The position numbers and the translations under genes are program-made. Under the pieces are notes generated by a model. The model was not told the origin of the DNA, did no database searches, and was given only the letters and a program-made list of their open reading frames with translations. Shown one piece after another: positions 14,758 through 22,248 of a DNA stretch of 32,903 nucleotides. Every line of letters starts with the position of its first letter. Position 1 is the first letter of the stretch. This DNA is from CAZLNO01 sp964561005. GTDB lineage: Bacteria > Pseudomonadota > Alphaproteobacteria > Kiloniellales > Rhodovibrionaceae. The DNA lies in the NCBI GenBank assembly GCA_964561005.1, contig CAZLNO010000032.1:1-32903 (forward strand), in the 5' to 3' direction.

Positions 14758-15396
14758 ATGAGCGGTTGCGGATGCGGCGAGACCGTGCGCTTCGACGGTT
14801 GCTCGGCGGGCTACCGGCGGGTGCTGTGGACGGTGATCGCCCTCAACTTCGGCATGTTCTGCATCGAGCTGGCCGGCGGACTGGCCGGCCGTTCCATGGC
14901 GCTCCAGGCCGACGCGCTGGACTTCCTCGGCGATTCGGCGACCTACGCCATCAGCCTCATGGTGATCGGCAGCGCCCTGCGCACGCGCGCCCGCGCCGCC
15001 CTGCTCAAGGGCGTGTCGCTGGGCCTGCTGGGTGCCTGGGTGCTGGGCGCGACGGGGTATCGCGTCCTGGTGCTGGGGCAGCCGGACCCCGTGGTGATGA
15101 GCGGCATCGGCCTCCTGGCCTTCGCCGTGAACCTGCTCAGCGTCGGGCTGCTGCTGCGCTATCGCGACGGCGATTCCAACGTGCGCTCGGTCTGGCTGTG
15201 CAGCCGCAACGACGCGATCGGGAACCTTGCCGTCGTGCTGGCGGGCGGCCTGGTATTCGCGAGCGGCACCCCTTGGCCGGACCTTGCGGTGGCCGCCGCG
15301 ATGGCGGGCCTCTTCGTCAGCTCCGCCGTCGGCATCATCCGGCAGGCGCGCGGCGAGCTGCGCGCGGGGCGGGTGACGGCGGACGCGGGTGCCTGA
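14758..15396 (+). CDS. Short CDF-like cation transporter, membrane domain only
   Basis: A 212-residue protein with about six hydrophobic segments and the CDF family look of GGLAGRSMALQADALDFLGDSATYAISL. Full CDF exporters run to about 300 residues and end in a cytoplasmic metal-binding domain; here the protein stops just after the sixth helix. The transport-site HxxxD of helix 2 is D55xxxD59, and that of helix 5 is C148xxxD152 (CSRND), so the metal site is altered from the zinc type. The N-terminus has a CGC motif (residues 4-6) that could bind metal. Such short forms recur in proteobacteria, so this is probably a distinct subfamily rather than a broken gene. The start follows the nitronate monooxygenase by 32 bases with a weak ribosome-binding site. 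Confidence 0.8.
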   Translation: MSGCGCGETVRFDGCSAGYRRVLWTVIALNFGMFCIELAGGLAGRSMALQADALDFLGDSATYAISLMVIGSALRTRARAALLKGVSLGLLGAWVLGATGYRVLVLGQPDPVVMSGIGLLAFAVNLLSVGLLLRYRDGDSNVRSVWLCSRNDAIGNLAVVLAGGLVFASGTPWPDLAVAAAMAGLFVSSAVGIIRQARGELRAGRVTADAGA

Positions 15397-15398
15397 CG

Positions 15399-15417
15399 GA
15401 CGGCGGTCCCCGCCGTC
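15399..15417. terminator. Hairpin between convergent genes, possible bidirectional terminator
   Basis: GACGGCGG (15399-15406) and CCGCCGTC (15410-15417) form an 8-bp stem with a TCC loop, placed between the CDF-like and SHOCT genes. There is no T-tract on either strand, so termination is only suggested. Confidence 0.4.
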
Positions 15418-15745
15418 AGCGCTGCAGATCCTCCTTGCGCTGCAGGTACTCCTCGCGGTCGATCTCGCCGCGGGCATAGCGCTTGTCCAGCATCTCCAGC
15501 GCCTCCTGCCGGCCGCGGCCGGCGGGGCCCTGTCCCTGGCCGTGGCCGATGTTCCACAGAAAGCGCACGATCAACACCGCCGCGGCGATCACCGCAACGA
15601 ACACCAGGAACATCAGGATGCCGCCCAGGGGACCCCAGCTTCCCATCATCGGTCCCCAGTGCTGGCCGTAGTAGTCGCGGGTGCCCTGAGCCGGGACCAC
15701 GGGCGCGGCGGCAAGCATGGACAGGTCAGGGATCATGGCGCGCAT
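15416..15745 (-). CDS. SHOCT-domain membrane protein
   Basis: A 109-residue protein. A periplasmic or extracytoplasmic N-terminal stretch (GTRDYYGQHWGPMMGSWGP) is followed by one transmembrane helix (about 41-64), a Gly/Gln-rich linker, and a C-terminal SHOCT domain, ALEMLDKRYARGEIDREEYL (82-101). SHOCT is a short helical module found at the ends of many unrelated bacterial proteins, thought to mediate oligomerisation or interaction. The Trp/Met/Tyr-rich N-terminal segment is common in this group, which is often found near metal-resistance genes; here the neighbour is a CDF-like transporter. The start is the ATG at 15745 with GGAG 9 bases upstream; a GTG at 15751 and another ATG at 15736 are alternatives. 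Confidence 0.82.
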   Translation of the reverse strand: MRAMIPDLSMLAAAPVVPAQGTRDYYGQHWGPMMGSWGPLGGILMFLVFVAVIAAAVLIVRFLWNIGHGQGQGPAGRGRQEALEMLDKRYARGEIDREEYLQRKEDLQR

Positions 15746-15806
15746 CGGCACGAACTCCGTTCACGGTGGGCGAGGCCGTGATGGTCCTCGCCGGCTCGCC
15801 GTGCTG

Positions 15807-16400
15807 TCAAGCGGCGCCGACGTCCGGCACGTCCAGCACGAAGCACTTGTCGGCCTTGAACAGCGGTTCGCCGTTCGTCCGCGGGTTGCCGGCGGGTGGC
15901 GACGAAAGCCGGGCGGGAGCCCGCGACCAGCCATGGCAGCCGACGAACATGTCCACCGTCCGGCCGTCCGCCGCCAGCGGCAGGACCAGCCGGGAGGTGC
16001 GGCGTGCCTGCAGGGGGATGTCGGTGTACTCGCGGCTTTCGGCCAGCACGGGCCGGGCCGTCTCTTCGCATGCCGCGTAAAGCGAGGTCAGATAGGCAAC
16101 ATAGTCCGCCGAGCGTTCGATTTCGTCGACGTACCATCCCGTCAGCTCCCGGCCGGCCGCCTGCACCAGCGCGGTCCCGATTAGCCGCAGACGATAGCGG
16201 TGCCGGTCTCCGGCGGTCACGATCTCTGTCAGGAACAACCGGGGCAGAACGGCCGGCGGAATCTCCAGGGGGTCCAGATCGCCCCGCGCCGGCAGGTGCG
16301 CCGGCGCGGGATGGCATGCGATCCAGTAGTCCAGCAAGGCGCGCTGCGAGTCGTCCATCATGCGGCGCCCTTCCAGAGCCGAGCACGCTTCTAAAGTCAT
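15807..16400 (-). CDS. PAS_5 family protein
   Basis: A 197-residue protein made of a single PAS_5 domain: LLDYWIACHP, LPARGDLDPLEIPPAVLPRL, FLTEIV, HRYRLRLIGTALVQAAGRELTG and VLPLAADGRTVDMFVG. PAS_5 proteins of this size are numerous in Rhodospirillales and have no attached output domain; the ligand and role are unknown. The start is the ATG at 16400, preceded by GGGAG at a suitable distance, while the in-frame ATG at 16427 has no ribosome-binding site. Upstream on the same strand is an AT-rich TATATT that may be a -10 element. Its divergent neighbour region holds the hsp20 terminator. Confidence 0.82.
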   Translation of the reverse strand: MTLEACSALEGRRMMDDSQRALLDYWIACHPAPAHLPARGDLDPLEIPPAVLPRLFLTEIVTAGDRHRYRLRLIGTALVQAAGRELTGWYVDEIERSADYVAYLTSLYAACEETARPVLAESREYTDIPLQARRTSRLVLPLAADGRTVDMFVGCHGWSRAPARLSSPPAGNPRTNGEPLFKADKCFVLDVPDVGAA

Positions 16401-16511
16401 CAGGCTCCCATTCCCGACGCCGCCCATAACAAAATGACAAAATATATGCGGAAAGTCTAGAAATCTTGCAGATCTCCATCGTAAACCGCACCAAATTCGC
16501 GGCGCGGATAC

Positions 16512-16547
16512 AAAAAGCGCCGGCCGGACTTCTTGCCCGGCCGGCGC
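16512..16547 (-). terminator. Intrinsic terminator of hsp20
   Basis: GCGCCGGCCGG (16517-16527) and CCGGCCGGCGC (16537-16547) form a perfect 11-bp stem with a 9-base loop. On the minus strand the stem is followed directly by TTTTT (16516-16512), and hsp20 ends 25 bases upstream of it. Confidence 0.88.
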
Positions 16548-16572
16548 CTTCTGTTTTACTAAAAAATCACCC

Positions 16573-17061
16573 TCAGGCGGCGCGGGCCGCGTCGTCCGTG
16601 CTCGCCGCGTTGTCGTGCTCGACCGTCCGGGACGGCGTGCTGGTCTTGATTTCGATCGTTCGCGGCTTCATCGCCTCGGGCACGCGGCGTTCGAGGTCGA
16701 TGTAGAGCAGGCCGTTTTCGATCCGGGCGCCCGCGACCTCGATGTGCTCGGCCAGTTCGAAGCGCCGCTCGAAAGCCCGGCGCGCGATGCCGCGATAGAG
16801 GTACTTGACGTTGCCCTCATCGCTCCTCGCCTTGCCGGAGACGATCAGTGTCGTGCCCTGGGTGACGATGTTCAGCTCGTCCTCGCTGAACCCGGCCACG
16901 GCCATGGTAATGCGATAGGAATTCTCGTCCAGCTTCTCGATATTGTACGGGGGATAGCCCTGTCCCTGGTCGTCGGCGCGGCCGAAGCTGTCGAGCAGGG
17001 ACGCCATGCGGTCGAAGCCCACGGTCGAGCGCATGAGCGGTGTCAGGTCGTAATTGCGCAT
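16573..17061 (-). CDS. Small heat shock protein Hsp20, IbpA type
   Basis: A 162-residue small heat-shock chaperone. The N-terminal MRNYDLTPLMRSTVGFDRM is the IbpA-type signature; the alpha-crystallin domain covers about residues 35-130 (YPPYNIEKLDENSYRITMAV, GFSEDELNI, YLYRGIARRAFERRFELAE, GARIENGLLYIDLERRVPE), and the C-terminal tail has the IEI anchor (KPRTIEIKT) used for oligomer assembly. It holds unfolding proteins in the cytoplasm in a refoldable state without ATP. The start is the ATG at 17061, 8 bases after AAGGAGG; the ATG at 17067 is too close to it. Expression appears controlled at two levels: an RpoH-like promoter (17186-17214) and a ROSE thermometer covering the ribosome-binding site. 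Confidence 0.93.
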   Translation of the reverse strand: MRNYDLTPLMRSTVGFDRMASLLDSFGRADDQGQGYPPYNIEKLDENSYRITMAVAGFSEDELNIVTQGTTLIVSGKARSDEGNVKYLYRGIARRAFERRFELAEHIEVAGARIENGLLYIDLERRVPEAMKPRTIEIKTSTPSRTVEHDNAASTDDAARAA

Positions 17062-17160
17062 GTCCATATCCTCCTTGAGCGATACGGTTTCGGGCGGCCC
17101 ACCGGCACGGTCGGACCGCTGATCGCGGCCGGCAACGCGCGGCACCCGAAATCGGCGTGC
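17062..17160 (-). promoter_or_regulatory. ROSE-type RNA thermometer in the hsp20 leader
   Basis: Immediately before the hsp20 start codon the leader reads TATCGCTCAAGGAGGATA (17084-17067 on the minus strand). This folds so that the UCGCU box pairs with AGGA of the ribosome-binding site with one bulged or mismatched G, which is the defining core of ROSE elements (UYGCU opposite AGGA). A second hairpin, GCGGTCC (17119-17113) with GGGCCGC (17100-17094), lies just upstream, as in known ROSE leaders. Warming is expected to melt the core hairpin and allow translation. The upstream limit of the element is approximate. Confidence 0.85.
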
Positions 17161-17185
17161 CCGTTACCTGCCCCGGTCGTCATGG

Positions 17186-17214
17186 AGATTGTCAGCGGCC
17201 CGTGGCATTTCAAG
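17186..17214 (-). promoter_or_regulatory. Predicted RpoH (sigma-32) promoter of hsp20
   Basis: On the minus strand, CTTGAAA (17214-17208) is a perfect sigma-32 -35 element, followed after 14 bases by GACAATCT (17193-17186), a partial match to the CCCCATnT -10 element. The predicted start lies just upstream of the ROSE leader, about 117 bases before the hsp20 start codon. Confidence 0.5.
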
Positions 17215-17342
17215 ATCCTGGGGCGTTTCCGCCCGGGGATGGCGACGTCCGCAGGGTTGACAGGCAAGGGTCGTTGCAACAACCAAATATTAAGGACGAT
17301 TCATTACTGTCGAAATCCCGGCCGAGCGAGAGGGGCGCCCGC

Positions 17343-17765
17343 GTGACGGAACAGGAACCGGTCCTGGCAGAGGACACTGTCGAATTCTTCCGCGGCACCT
17401 ACGACGAGGCGCTGCAGCTTACCAAGGAGGCCCGCGACTATATTGCCGGATGCCTCACCTATGGCCGGCGCGATCTGACGCCGGACCTGCGGCTGGCCAG
17501 CAGTTGCGAGGAAATGCGGCTGACCGCGCGCCTGACCCAGGTGATGGCCTGGCTGCTGGTGCAGCGGGCCGTGCATGCGGGCGAGATGACCCGCGCCGAG
17601 GCGGCGCAGGATCAGCATCGCCTGGCCGGGCAGGACGCCTGCCTGGCCGATCCGGTGGTGCCCGAACACGAACTGCCGGCCCGCCTGGCCGAGTTGCTCG
17701 CGCGGTCGCGCGACCTTTACGAGCGGGTCCAGCGTCTCGACGCCATGCTTGACGCACCCGAATAG
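17343..17765 (+). CDS. rcdA: RcdA-like protease adaptor (DUF1465)
   Basis: A 140-residue all-helical protein of the DUF1465/RcdA family. Hallmarks are TVEFFRGTYDEALQLTKEAR, EEMRLTARLTQVMAWLLVQR, AVHAGE and an amphipathic C-terminal helix (LLARSRDLYERVQRLDAML). In Caulobacter, RcdA works with CpdR and PopA to deliver CtrA and other substrates to the ClpXP protease. The family's last, disordered tail is short here. The start is a GTG at 17343, preceded by GAGAGGGG; the open frame runs further upstream, but that part overlaps the hsp20 leader and promoter region and lacks family similarity. It is divergent from hsp20. Confidence 0.85.
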   Translation: MTEQEPVLAEDTVEFFRGTYDEALQLTKEARDYIAGCLTYGRRDLTPDLRLASSCEEMRLTARLTQVMAWLLVQRAVHAGEMTRAEAAQDQHRLAGQDACLADPVVPEHELPARLAELLARSRDLYERVQRLDAMLDAPE

Positions 17766-17794
17766 CCCGACCCCGTCCCCGACGGGGCACGCCT

Positions 17795-18721
17795 TCAGCA
17801 GCCGGCGGCCGGCGGGTGGTCCGGACAGGCCTCGGGCTCGGGCTCGAGCTGGATGGTGGCGTGATCGACCTGATAGCGCTCGCGCAGCAGCGCCTTCATC
17901 TTGCGCAGCACGGCCTGCTGGTCGGCGTCGGCGGGCACGCGGGCGTGCAGCGTGACCATCGGCCGCTCGTCGGTCAGCGACCAGGCGTGGACGTGGTGAA
18001 CGTCCCAGACCTCGGGCACGGCGGTGCTCAACTCGTGCTTCAGGTCCTGGATGTCGATGTTCGGCGGGGTGCCCTCCAGCAGGATGTGCCCGGACTGTGT
18101 CACCAGGCTCCAGCCGCTGCGCAGGATCAGCCCGGCGACCACCAGCGACAGCAGCGGGTCGATCGGGGTCCAGCCGGTCGCCAGGATCACGCCCGCCGCC
18201 GCGATCGCGGCGACCGAGCCGAGCAGGTCGCCCAGCACGTGCAGCGCCGCGCCGCGCAGGTTGAGGTTGTCCTGGTCGCCGCCGTGCAGCAGACGGAAGG
18301 CCAGGAGATTCACGACCAGGCCGGCGACCGCGACGACGAGCATCGTGGTGCCCATGACCGGCGCGGGCTCGAGCAGGCGGCGCACCGCCTCCACCGCGAT
18401 CGCGGCGACGATCACCAGCAGCGTGGCGCCGTTGAGGAAGGCGGCCAGCACCTGCATCCGGTGATAGCCGTAGGAGCGCGCGTCGTCCGCGGGCTTGCGG
18501 CTGATCCGGAAGGCGAACCAGGCCAGGGCCAGCGCCGCGGTGTCGGTCAGCATGTGGCCGGCGTCGGCCAGCAGCGCCAGGGACCCCGAGATCAGCCCGC
18601 CGGCCACCTCCGCCAGCATGAAGGTGCCGGTCAGCACCATCGCCTGCAGCACGCGGCGCTGGCCGTCCTGGCTCTTCGCGTCGGCATGGTGGTGGTGCAT
18701 CTGGCGGTGATCGTGCGGCAT
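17795..18721 (-). CDS. CDF-family cation efflux protein (CzcD/ZitB type)
   Basis: A 308-residue cation diffusion facilitator. The N-terminus is His-rich (MPHDHRQMHHHHADA). Six membrane helices follow, with the zinc-site motifs H56xxxD60 (HMLTD, helix 2) and H161xxxD165 (HVLGD, helix 5), and then a C-terminal cytoplasmic domain with DVHHVHAWSLTDERPMVTLH, the metal-binding dimer domain, ending in VDHATIQLE. It should export Zn2+, Cd2+ or Co2+ in exchange for protons across the inner membrane. The start is the ATG at 18721, although no strong ribosome-binding site precedes it; an in-frame ATG at 18763 is possible. It is convergent with rcdA and divergent from thiI. Confidence 0.9.
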   Translation of the reverse strand: MPHDHRQMHHHHADAKSQDGQRRVLQAMVLTGTFMLAEVAGGLISGSLALLADAGHMLTDTAALALAWFAFRISRKPADDARSYGYHRMQVLAAFLNGATLLVIVAAIAVEAVRRLLEPAPVMGTTMLVVAVAGLVVNLLAFRLLHGGDQDNLNLRGAALHVLGDLLGSVAAIAAAGVILATGWTPIDPLLSLVVAGLILRSGWSLVTQSGHILLEGTPPNIDIQDLKHELSTAVPEVWDVHHVHAWSLTDERPMVTLHARVPADADQQAVLRKMKALLRERYQVDHATIQLEPEPEACPDHPPAAGC

Positions 18722-18859
18722 GGCGTGCGGCCCGGGGGTTGCCCTGGAGATGGCCCCACCCATACATGGGATCAAGGCCGCCGCGCCGGGACGGGGCGCG
18801 GCGCGGCTATTTCCGCGGATGCGTGGCGAGAGCGAAGGCAACGGGACGGACGGGCAATC

Positions 18860-20356
18860 TTGGCTGGCAAGGGGCGCCTAATCGACGACACCATCGTCGT
18901 GCGTCCGGGACCGGAGGAGGCGATCAAGTCCGGCCGGACGCGCAAGACATGGCAGAACCGGGTGCGGCACAACATCGCCGACGCCCTGGCGCGCCAGGGT
19001 ATCGACCACGAGCTGCGGCAGGGATTCGGCCGCATCTTCGTGGTGACGCCGCAACGCGAGGCGGCGATGAGCGTCCTGCCCTACGTCTTCGGCGTGGCGA
19101 ACTTCTCCCCCGTGGCGGCGATCGCGCCGGCCGGGGTGGAGGCCATCGCGCGCGTCGGCGGCGAGGCCTTCACCGAGTCCGTGCGCGGCCGCGCGTACGC
19201 CGTGCGCTGCAAGCGCCAGGGCGGCCACCCTTTCACCTCGCCCGAGGTGGAGCGCGCGCTGGGCACGGCGCTGAACGGCGCCGGCCGCGTCGACCTGGAC
19301 AATCCGGAGGTGACCGTCAGCGTCGAGGTCCTGGGCGGGCGCGCGGTGCTGAGCGACGAGCGCCGTCCCGGCGCCGGCGGCCTGCCGGCGGGCATCCAGG
19401 GCCGGGCGCTGGTGCTGCTGTCCGGCGGCTTCGATTCGGCGGTGGCGGCCTGGCGGGCGATGCGCCGCGGCGTGGCGGTGGATTTCCTGTTCTGCAACCT
19501 GGGCGGCGCCGCCTACGAGCGCATGGTGCTGCAGGTCGCCAAGTTCCTCGCCGAGGCCTGGGGGTTCGGCCTGCGCCCACGCTTCCACGCGGTCGACTTC
19601 CGCCCGGTGATGGACGATATCCGCGCCCATGCGCCCAGCAGCCACTGGCAGGTCGTGCTCAAGCGCCAGATGTACCGCGCCGCCGCGCGCGTGGCGCGGG
19701 AAACCGGGGCGGAGGCGCTGATCACCGGCGAGTCGCTGGGCCAGGTCTCCTCGCAGACGCTGAGCAACCTGGGCGCCATCGAGCCGGTCAGCGAGCTGCC
19801 GGTGCTGCGCCCGCTGATCGCGCACGACAAGCAGGAAATCGTGGGGGAGGCCAAGCGCATCGGCACGGCGCCGCTGTCCGAGCGGCTGCGCGAGTACTGC
19901 GCGCTGGACGGCGGCCGGCCGGTGGTGCGCGCCCGCGCCGGCCGCCTCGACCGCGCCGAGGCCGGCCTGGACCCCGCGCGGGTGGAGGCTGCCGCGGCCG
20001 GGCGCAAGGTGCTGGACCTGGCCGAGGTGACTCCCGATGACCTGCGCCAGCCTTACCTCTTCGTCGCGGCGATCCCCGAGGGCGCGGCCGTCATCGACTG
20101 CCAGCCGCGGCAGATGTACGCCCGCTGGCACGTTCCCGAAGCCGAGCATTGGGACGCGCACGAACTGGTGCGGCAGTACAGGCGCCTGCCCAAGGACCGC
20201 ACCTATGTCCTGTACTGTACCTTCGGCACCCAGACACCCGTGCTGGCGGAGGTGATGCAGCAGGCGGGCTACGAGGCTTACGCCTTCGCCGGCGGGCTCA
20301 GCCGCGTACAGCGGCACGTCGCCGAGCGGGAGGGCGCGCGCCTGGCGGCGGAGTAG
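18860..20356 (+). CDS. thiI: tRNA 4-thiouridine sulfurtransferase ThiI with rhodanese domain
   Basis: A 498-residue ThiI. Domain order: N-terminal ferredoxin-like region (about 1-60), THUMP domain (about 60-165), PP-loop adenylation domain with SGGFDS (188-193) and the LITGESLGQVSSQTLSNL block, then a C-terminal rhodanese domain (about 400-498). Both sulfur-relay cysteines are present: C347 (EYCALDG) in the linker region and C453 (LYCTFGTQT) in the rhodanese. The protein adenylates U8 of tRNA and transfers sulfur from IscS to give s4U; the rhodanese form can also supply sulfur for the thiazole of thiamine. The start is inferred as a TTG at 18860, because no ATG lies near the expected N-terminus; a GTG at about 18899 is the alternative. 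Confidence 0.9.
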   Translation: MAGKGRLIDDTIVVRPGPEEAIKSGRTRKTWQNRVRHNIADALARQGIDHELRQGFGRIFVVTPQREAAMSVLPYVFGVANFSPVAAIAPAGVEAIARVGGEAFTESVRGRAYAVRCKRQGGHPFTSPEVERALGTALNGAGRVDLDNPEVTVSVEVLGGRAVLSDERRPGAGGLPAGIQGRALVLLSGGFDSAVAAWRAMRRGVAVDFLFCNLGGAAYERMVLQVAKFLAEAWGFGLRPRFHAVDFRPVMDDIRAHAPSSHWQVVLKRQMYRAAARVARETGAEALITGESLGQVSSQTLSNLGAIEPVSELPVLRPLIAHDKQEIVGEAKRIGTAPLSERLREYCALDGGRPVVRARAGRLDRAEAGLDPARVEAAAAGRKVLDLAEVTPDDLRQPYLFVAAIPEGAAVIDCQPRQMYARWHVPEAEHWDAHELVRQYRRLPKDRTYVLYCTFGTQTPVLAEVMQQAGYEAYAFAGGLSRVQRHVAEREGARLAAE

Positions 20357-20361
20357 CGCGC

Positions 20362-20871
20362 CTACCGCCGCCGGGCCAGGGCGCGCAGGCGCTGCGTCGC
20401 CAGCATGGAGAGCAGCACCGCCGCGGTGAAGGCATAGAGCCCGGCGTGCAGGGTCACCTCGCTGATCAGCGAGGCCTTGATCGCCACCACCAGCAGCGCC
20501 GCCACGAAGACGTCCAGCATCGACCAGCGCCCCAGGAGGTCGAGCAGGTCCAGCGCCCGCTCCAGGCGCGGCGCCCGGGCGGGCACGCGGTGCCAGACCG
20601 CCAGCGCCGCCAGCAGCTTGGCCAGGGGAAAGGCGATGGCGAACAGCGCCACCACGGCGAACAGCAGCCAGTCGCCGCCGCGCCAGAGCGCCAGCGCGGC
20701 GTCGAGGATCGACACCCGGCTTTCCAGCAGCACCAGCTTGCTGACCGTCATCAGCGGCAGCGTCCAGCCGGCCACCAACAGCCCGAGCGCCAGCAGGATC
20801 GCCGGGCCGATCAGCCGGTCCGGGCCGCGCGCCCGCGCCGCCAGCGCCTCTGGATGGGTGAGCCGGAACAT
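20362..20871 (-). CDS. PqiA-like (paraquat-inducible protein A) membrane protein
   Basis: A 169-residue integral membrane protein with four hydrophobic segments at about 21-41, 68-92, 117-137 and 141-158. The TLPLMTVSKL segment after helix 1, FPLAKLLAAL at the end of helix 2, and RWSMLDVFVAALLV before helix 3 are the conserved pattern of the PqiA family in its single-domain form. PqiA proteins are inner-membrane partners of MCE-type lipid transport in enterobacteria, but no MCE gene is seen here and the role of the short form is unknown. The start is the ATG at 20871, preceded by GGGGGC; much longer open frame upstream is antisense to hisZ and purA. It is convergent with thiI, 5 bases apart. 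Confidence 0.87.
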   Translation of the reverse strand: MFRLTHPEALAARARGPDRLIGPAILLALGLLVAGWTLPLMTVSKLVLLESRVSILDAALALWRGGDWLLFAVVALFAIAFPLAKLLAALAVWHRVPARAPRLERALDLLDLLGRWSMLDVFVAALLVVAIKASLISEVTLHAGLYAFTAAVLLSMLATQRLRALARRR

Positions 20872-21048
20872 GCCGCCCCCGTGCTTACGCAGGCCGCGCG
20901 ACGGCCGCAAGCGCGGCGGCGACGCGAGCGGCCGGATTTCCGTTTGCCCTCGGGGGCGGGATCGCGCTAGGAACCGGGGCCGGCCGGCCGCCTGCGCGGC
21001 GGCGGGTCGTTTGGTGCGTGCCCTATCGGGATACGAGCGTCGAGGTCG

Positions 21049-22245
21049 ATGGTCCAGAGCGCCGACAAGGCCCTGCTGCCCGCCGGGCTGAAGGACGTGC
21101 TGCCGCCGACGGCCGCCTACGAGGCGGACACCGTCGAGCGGCTGATCGGCGTCTTCGCCGCGCGCGGCTACGAGCGCGTCAAGCCGCCGCTGATCGAGTT
21201 CGAGGACGCGCTGCTGGCCGGGCCGGGCGCGATGCTGGGCCCGCAGACCTTTCGCCTGATGGACCCGGTCAGCCAGCGCATGCTGGGCGTGCGCGCCGAC
21301 ATGACGACGCAGGTGGCGCGCATCGCCACCTCGCGCCTGACCCGTTCCCCGCGGCCGCTGCGCCTTTGCTATGCGGGACAGGTGCTGCGGGTGAAGGGCA
21401 CGCAGATGCGCCCGGAGCGGCAGTTCGCCCAGGCGGGCGCCGAGCTGATCGGCAGCGAGTCCGCCGCCGGCGATGCCGAGGTGGCGATCATGGCCGTCGA
21501 GGCGCTGCAGAGCGTCGGGGTGACGCGGCTTTCGCTGGACCTCAACCTGCCGCCGCTGGCCGGCCAGGTGGCCGAGGCGCTGGGCCTGCCGGCGGACAAG
21601 GTGGCGGCGCTGCGCGCGGCGCTGGATCGCAAGGATGCCGCGGCCGTGGAGGATCTGGCCGGGACCCTGGCGCCGCTGTTCCGCGGCCTGCTGCGCGCGG
21701 CCGGACCGGCGGCGGAGGCGATGGCCCGGCTGCGCGCCCTGGACCTCCCCCAGGCGGTGGTCGGCGAGGTGGCGCGCCTGGAAGAGGTTGTCGCGTCGGT
21801 GCGGGCGGCGCTGCCGCAGCTCACGCTCACCGTCGACCCGGTGGAGCATCGCGGCTTCGAGTACCAGAGCGGCATCTCCTTCGCCCTTTATGCCCGCGGG
21901 GTCCACGGCGAACTGGGGCGCGGCGGACGCTACACGGCGGATGCCGGCAACGGCGGCGCCGAACGGGCGACCGGCTTCACGCTGTTCATGGACACCGTGA
22001 TGCGCGCCCTGCCGCCGGCGCCCGCGCCCGCCCGGATCTATCTGCCGTTCGGGACCGAGCCTGCGGCCGCCGCCGCCCTGCGCGCGGACGGCTGGGTTAC
22101 CGTGGCCGGTCTGGACCCGGAATCCGATGTCCTGGCCGCGGCGCGGCGGCTGCGCTGCGCGCACGCGCTGCTCGACGGCCGGGTCCGCCCGGTGCCGGAC
22201 GCGGACTGTGAAGCCGCCACGCCCGAAACCACCACGGACGAGTAA
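21049..22245 (+). CDS. hisZ: ATP phosphoribosyltransferase regulatory subunit HisZ
   Basis: A 398-residue histidyl-tRNA-synthetase-like protein. The class II fold is seen in LLPAGLKDVLPPTAA, the motif 2-like MRPERQFAQAGAELIG, and EHRGFEYQSGISFALYARG. The histidyl-tRNA synthetase anticodon-binding domain is absent, as expected for HisZ. HisZ combines with short-form HisG to make the first enzyme of histidine biosynthesis and confers feedback inhibition; hisG itself is not in this window. The start is the ATG at 21049, with GAGG upstream. It is followed after 3 bases by purA; the hisZ-purA order is common in Rhodospirillales, and coupled translation is likely. Confidence 0.92.
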   Translation: MVQSADKALLPAGLKDVLPPTAAYEADTVERLIGVFAARGYERVKPPLIEFEDALLAGPGAMLGPQTFRLMDPVSQRMLGVRADMTTQVARIATSRLTRSPRPLRLCYAGQVLRVKGTQMRPERQFAQAGAELIGSESAAGDAEVAIMAVEALQSVGVTRLSLDLNLPPLAGQVAEALGLPADKVAALRAALDRKDAAAVEDLAGTLAPLFRGLLRAAGPAAEAMARLRALDLPQAVVGEVARLEEVVASVRAALPQLTLTVDPVEHRGFEYQSGISFALYARGVHGELGRGGRYTADAGNGGAERATGFTLFMDTVMRALPPAPAPARIYLPFGTEPAAAAALRADGWVTVAGLDPESDVLAAARRLRCAHALLDGRVRPVPDADCEAATPETTTDE

Positions 22246-22248
22246 GTC

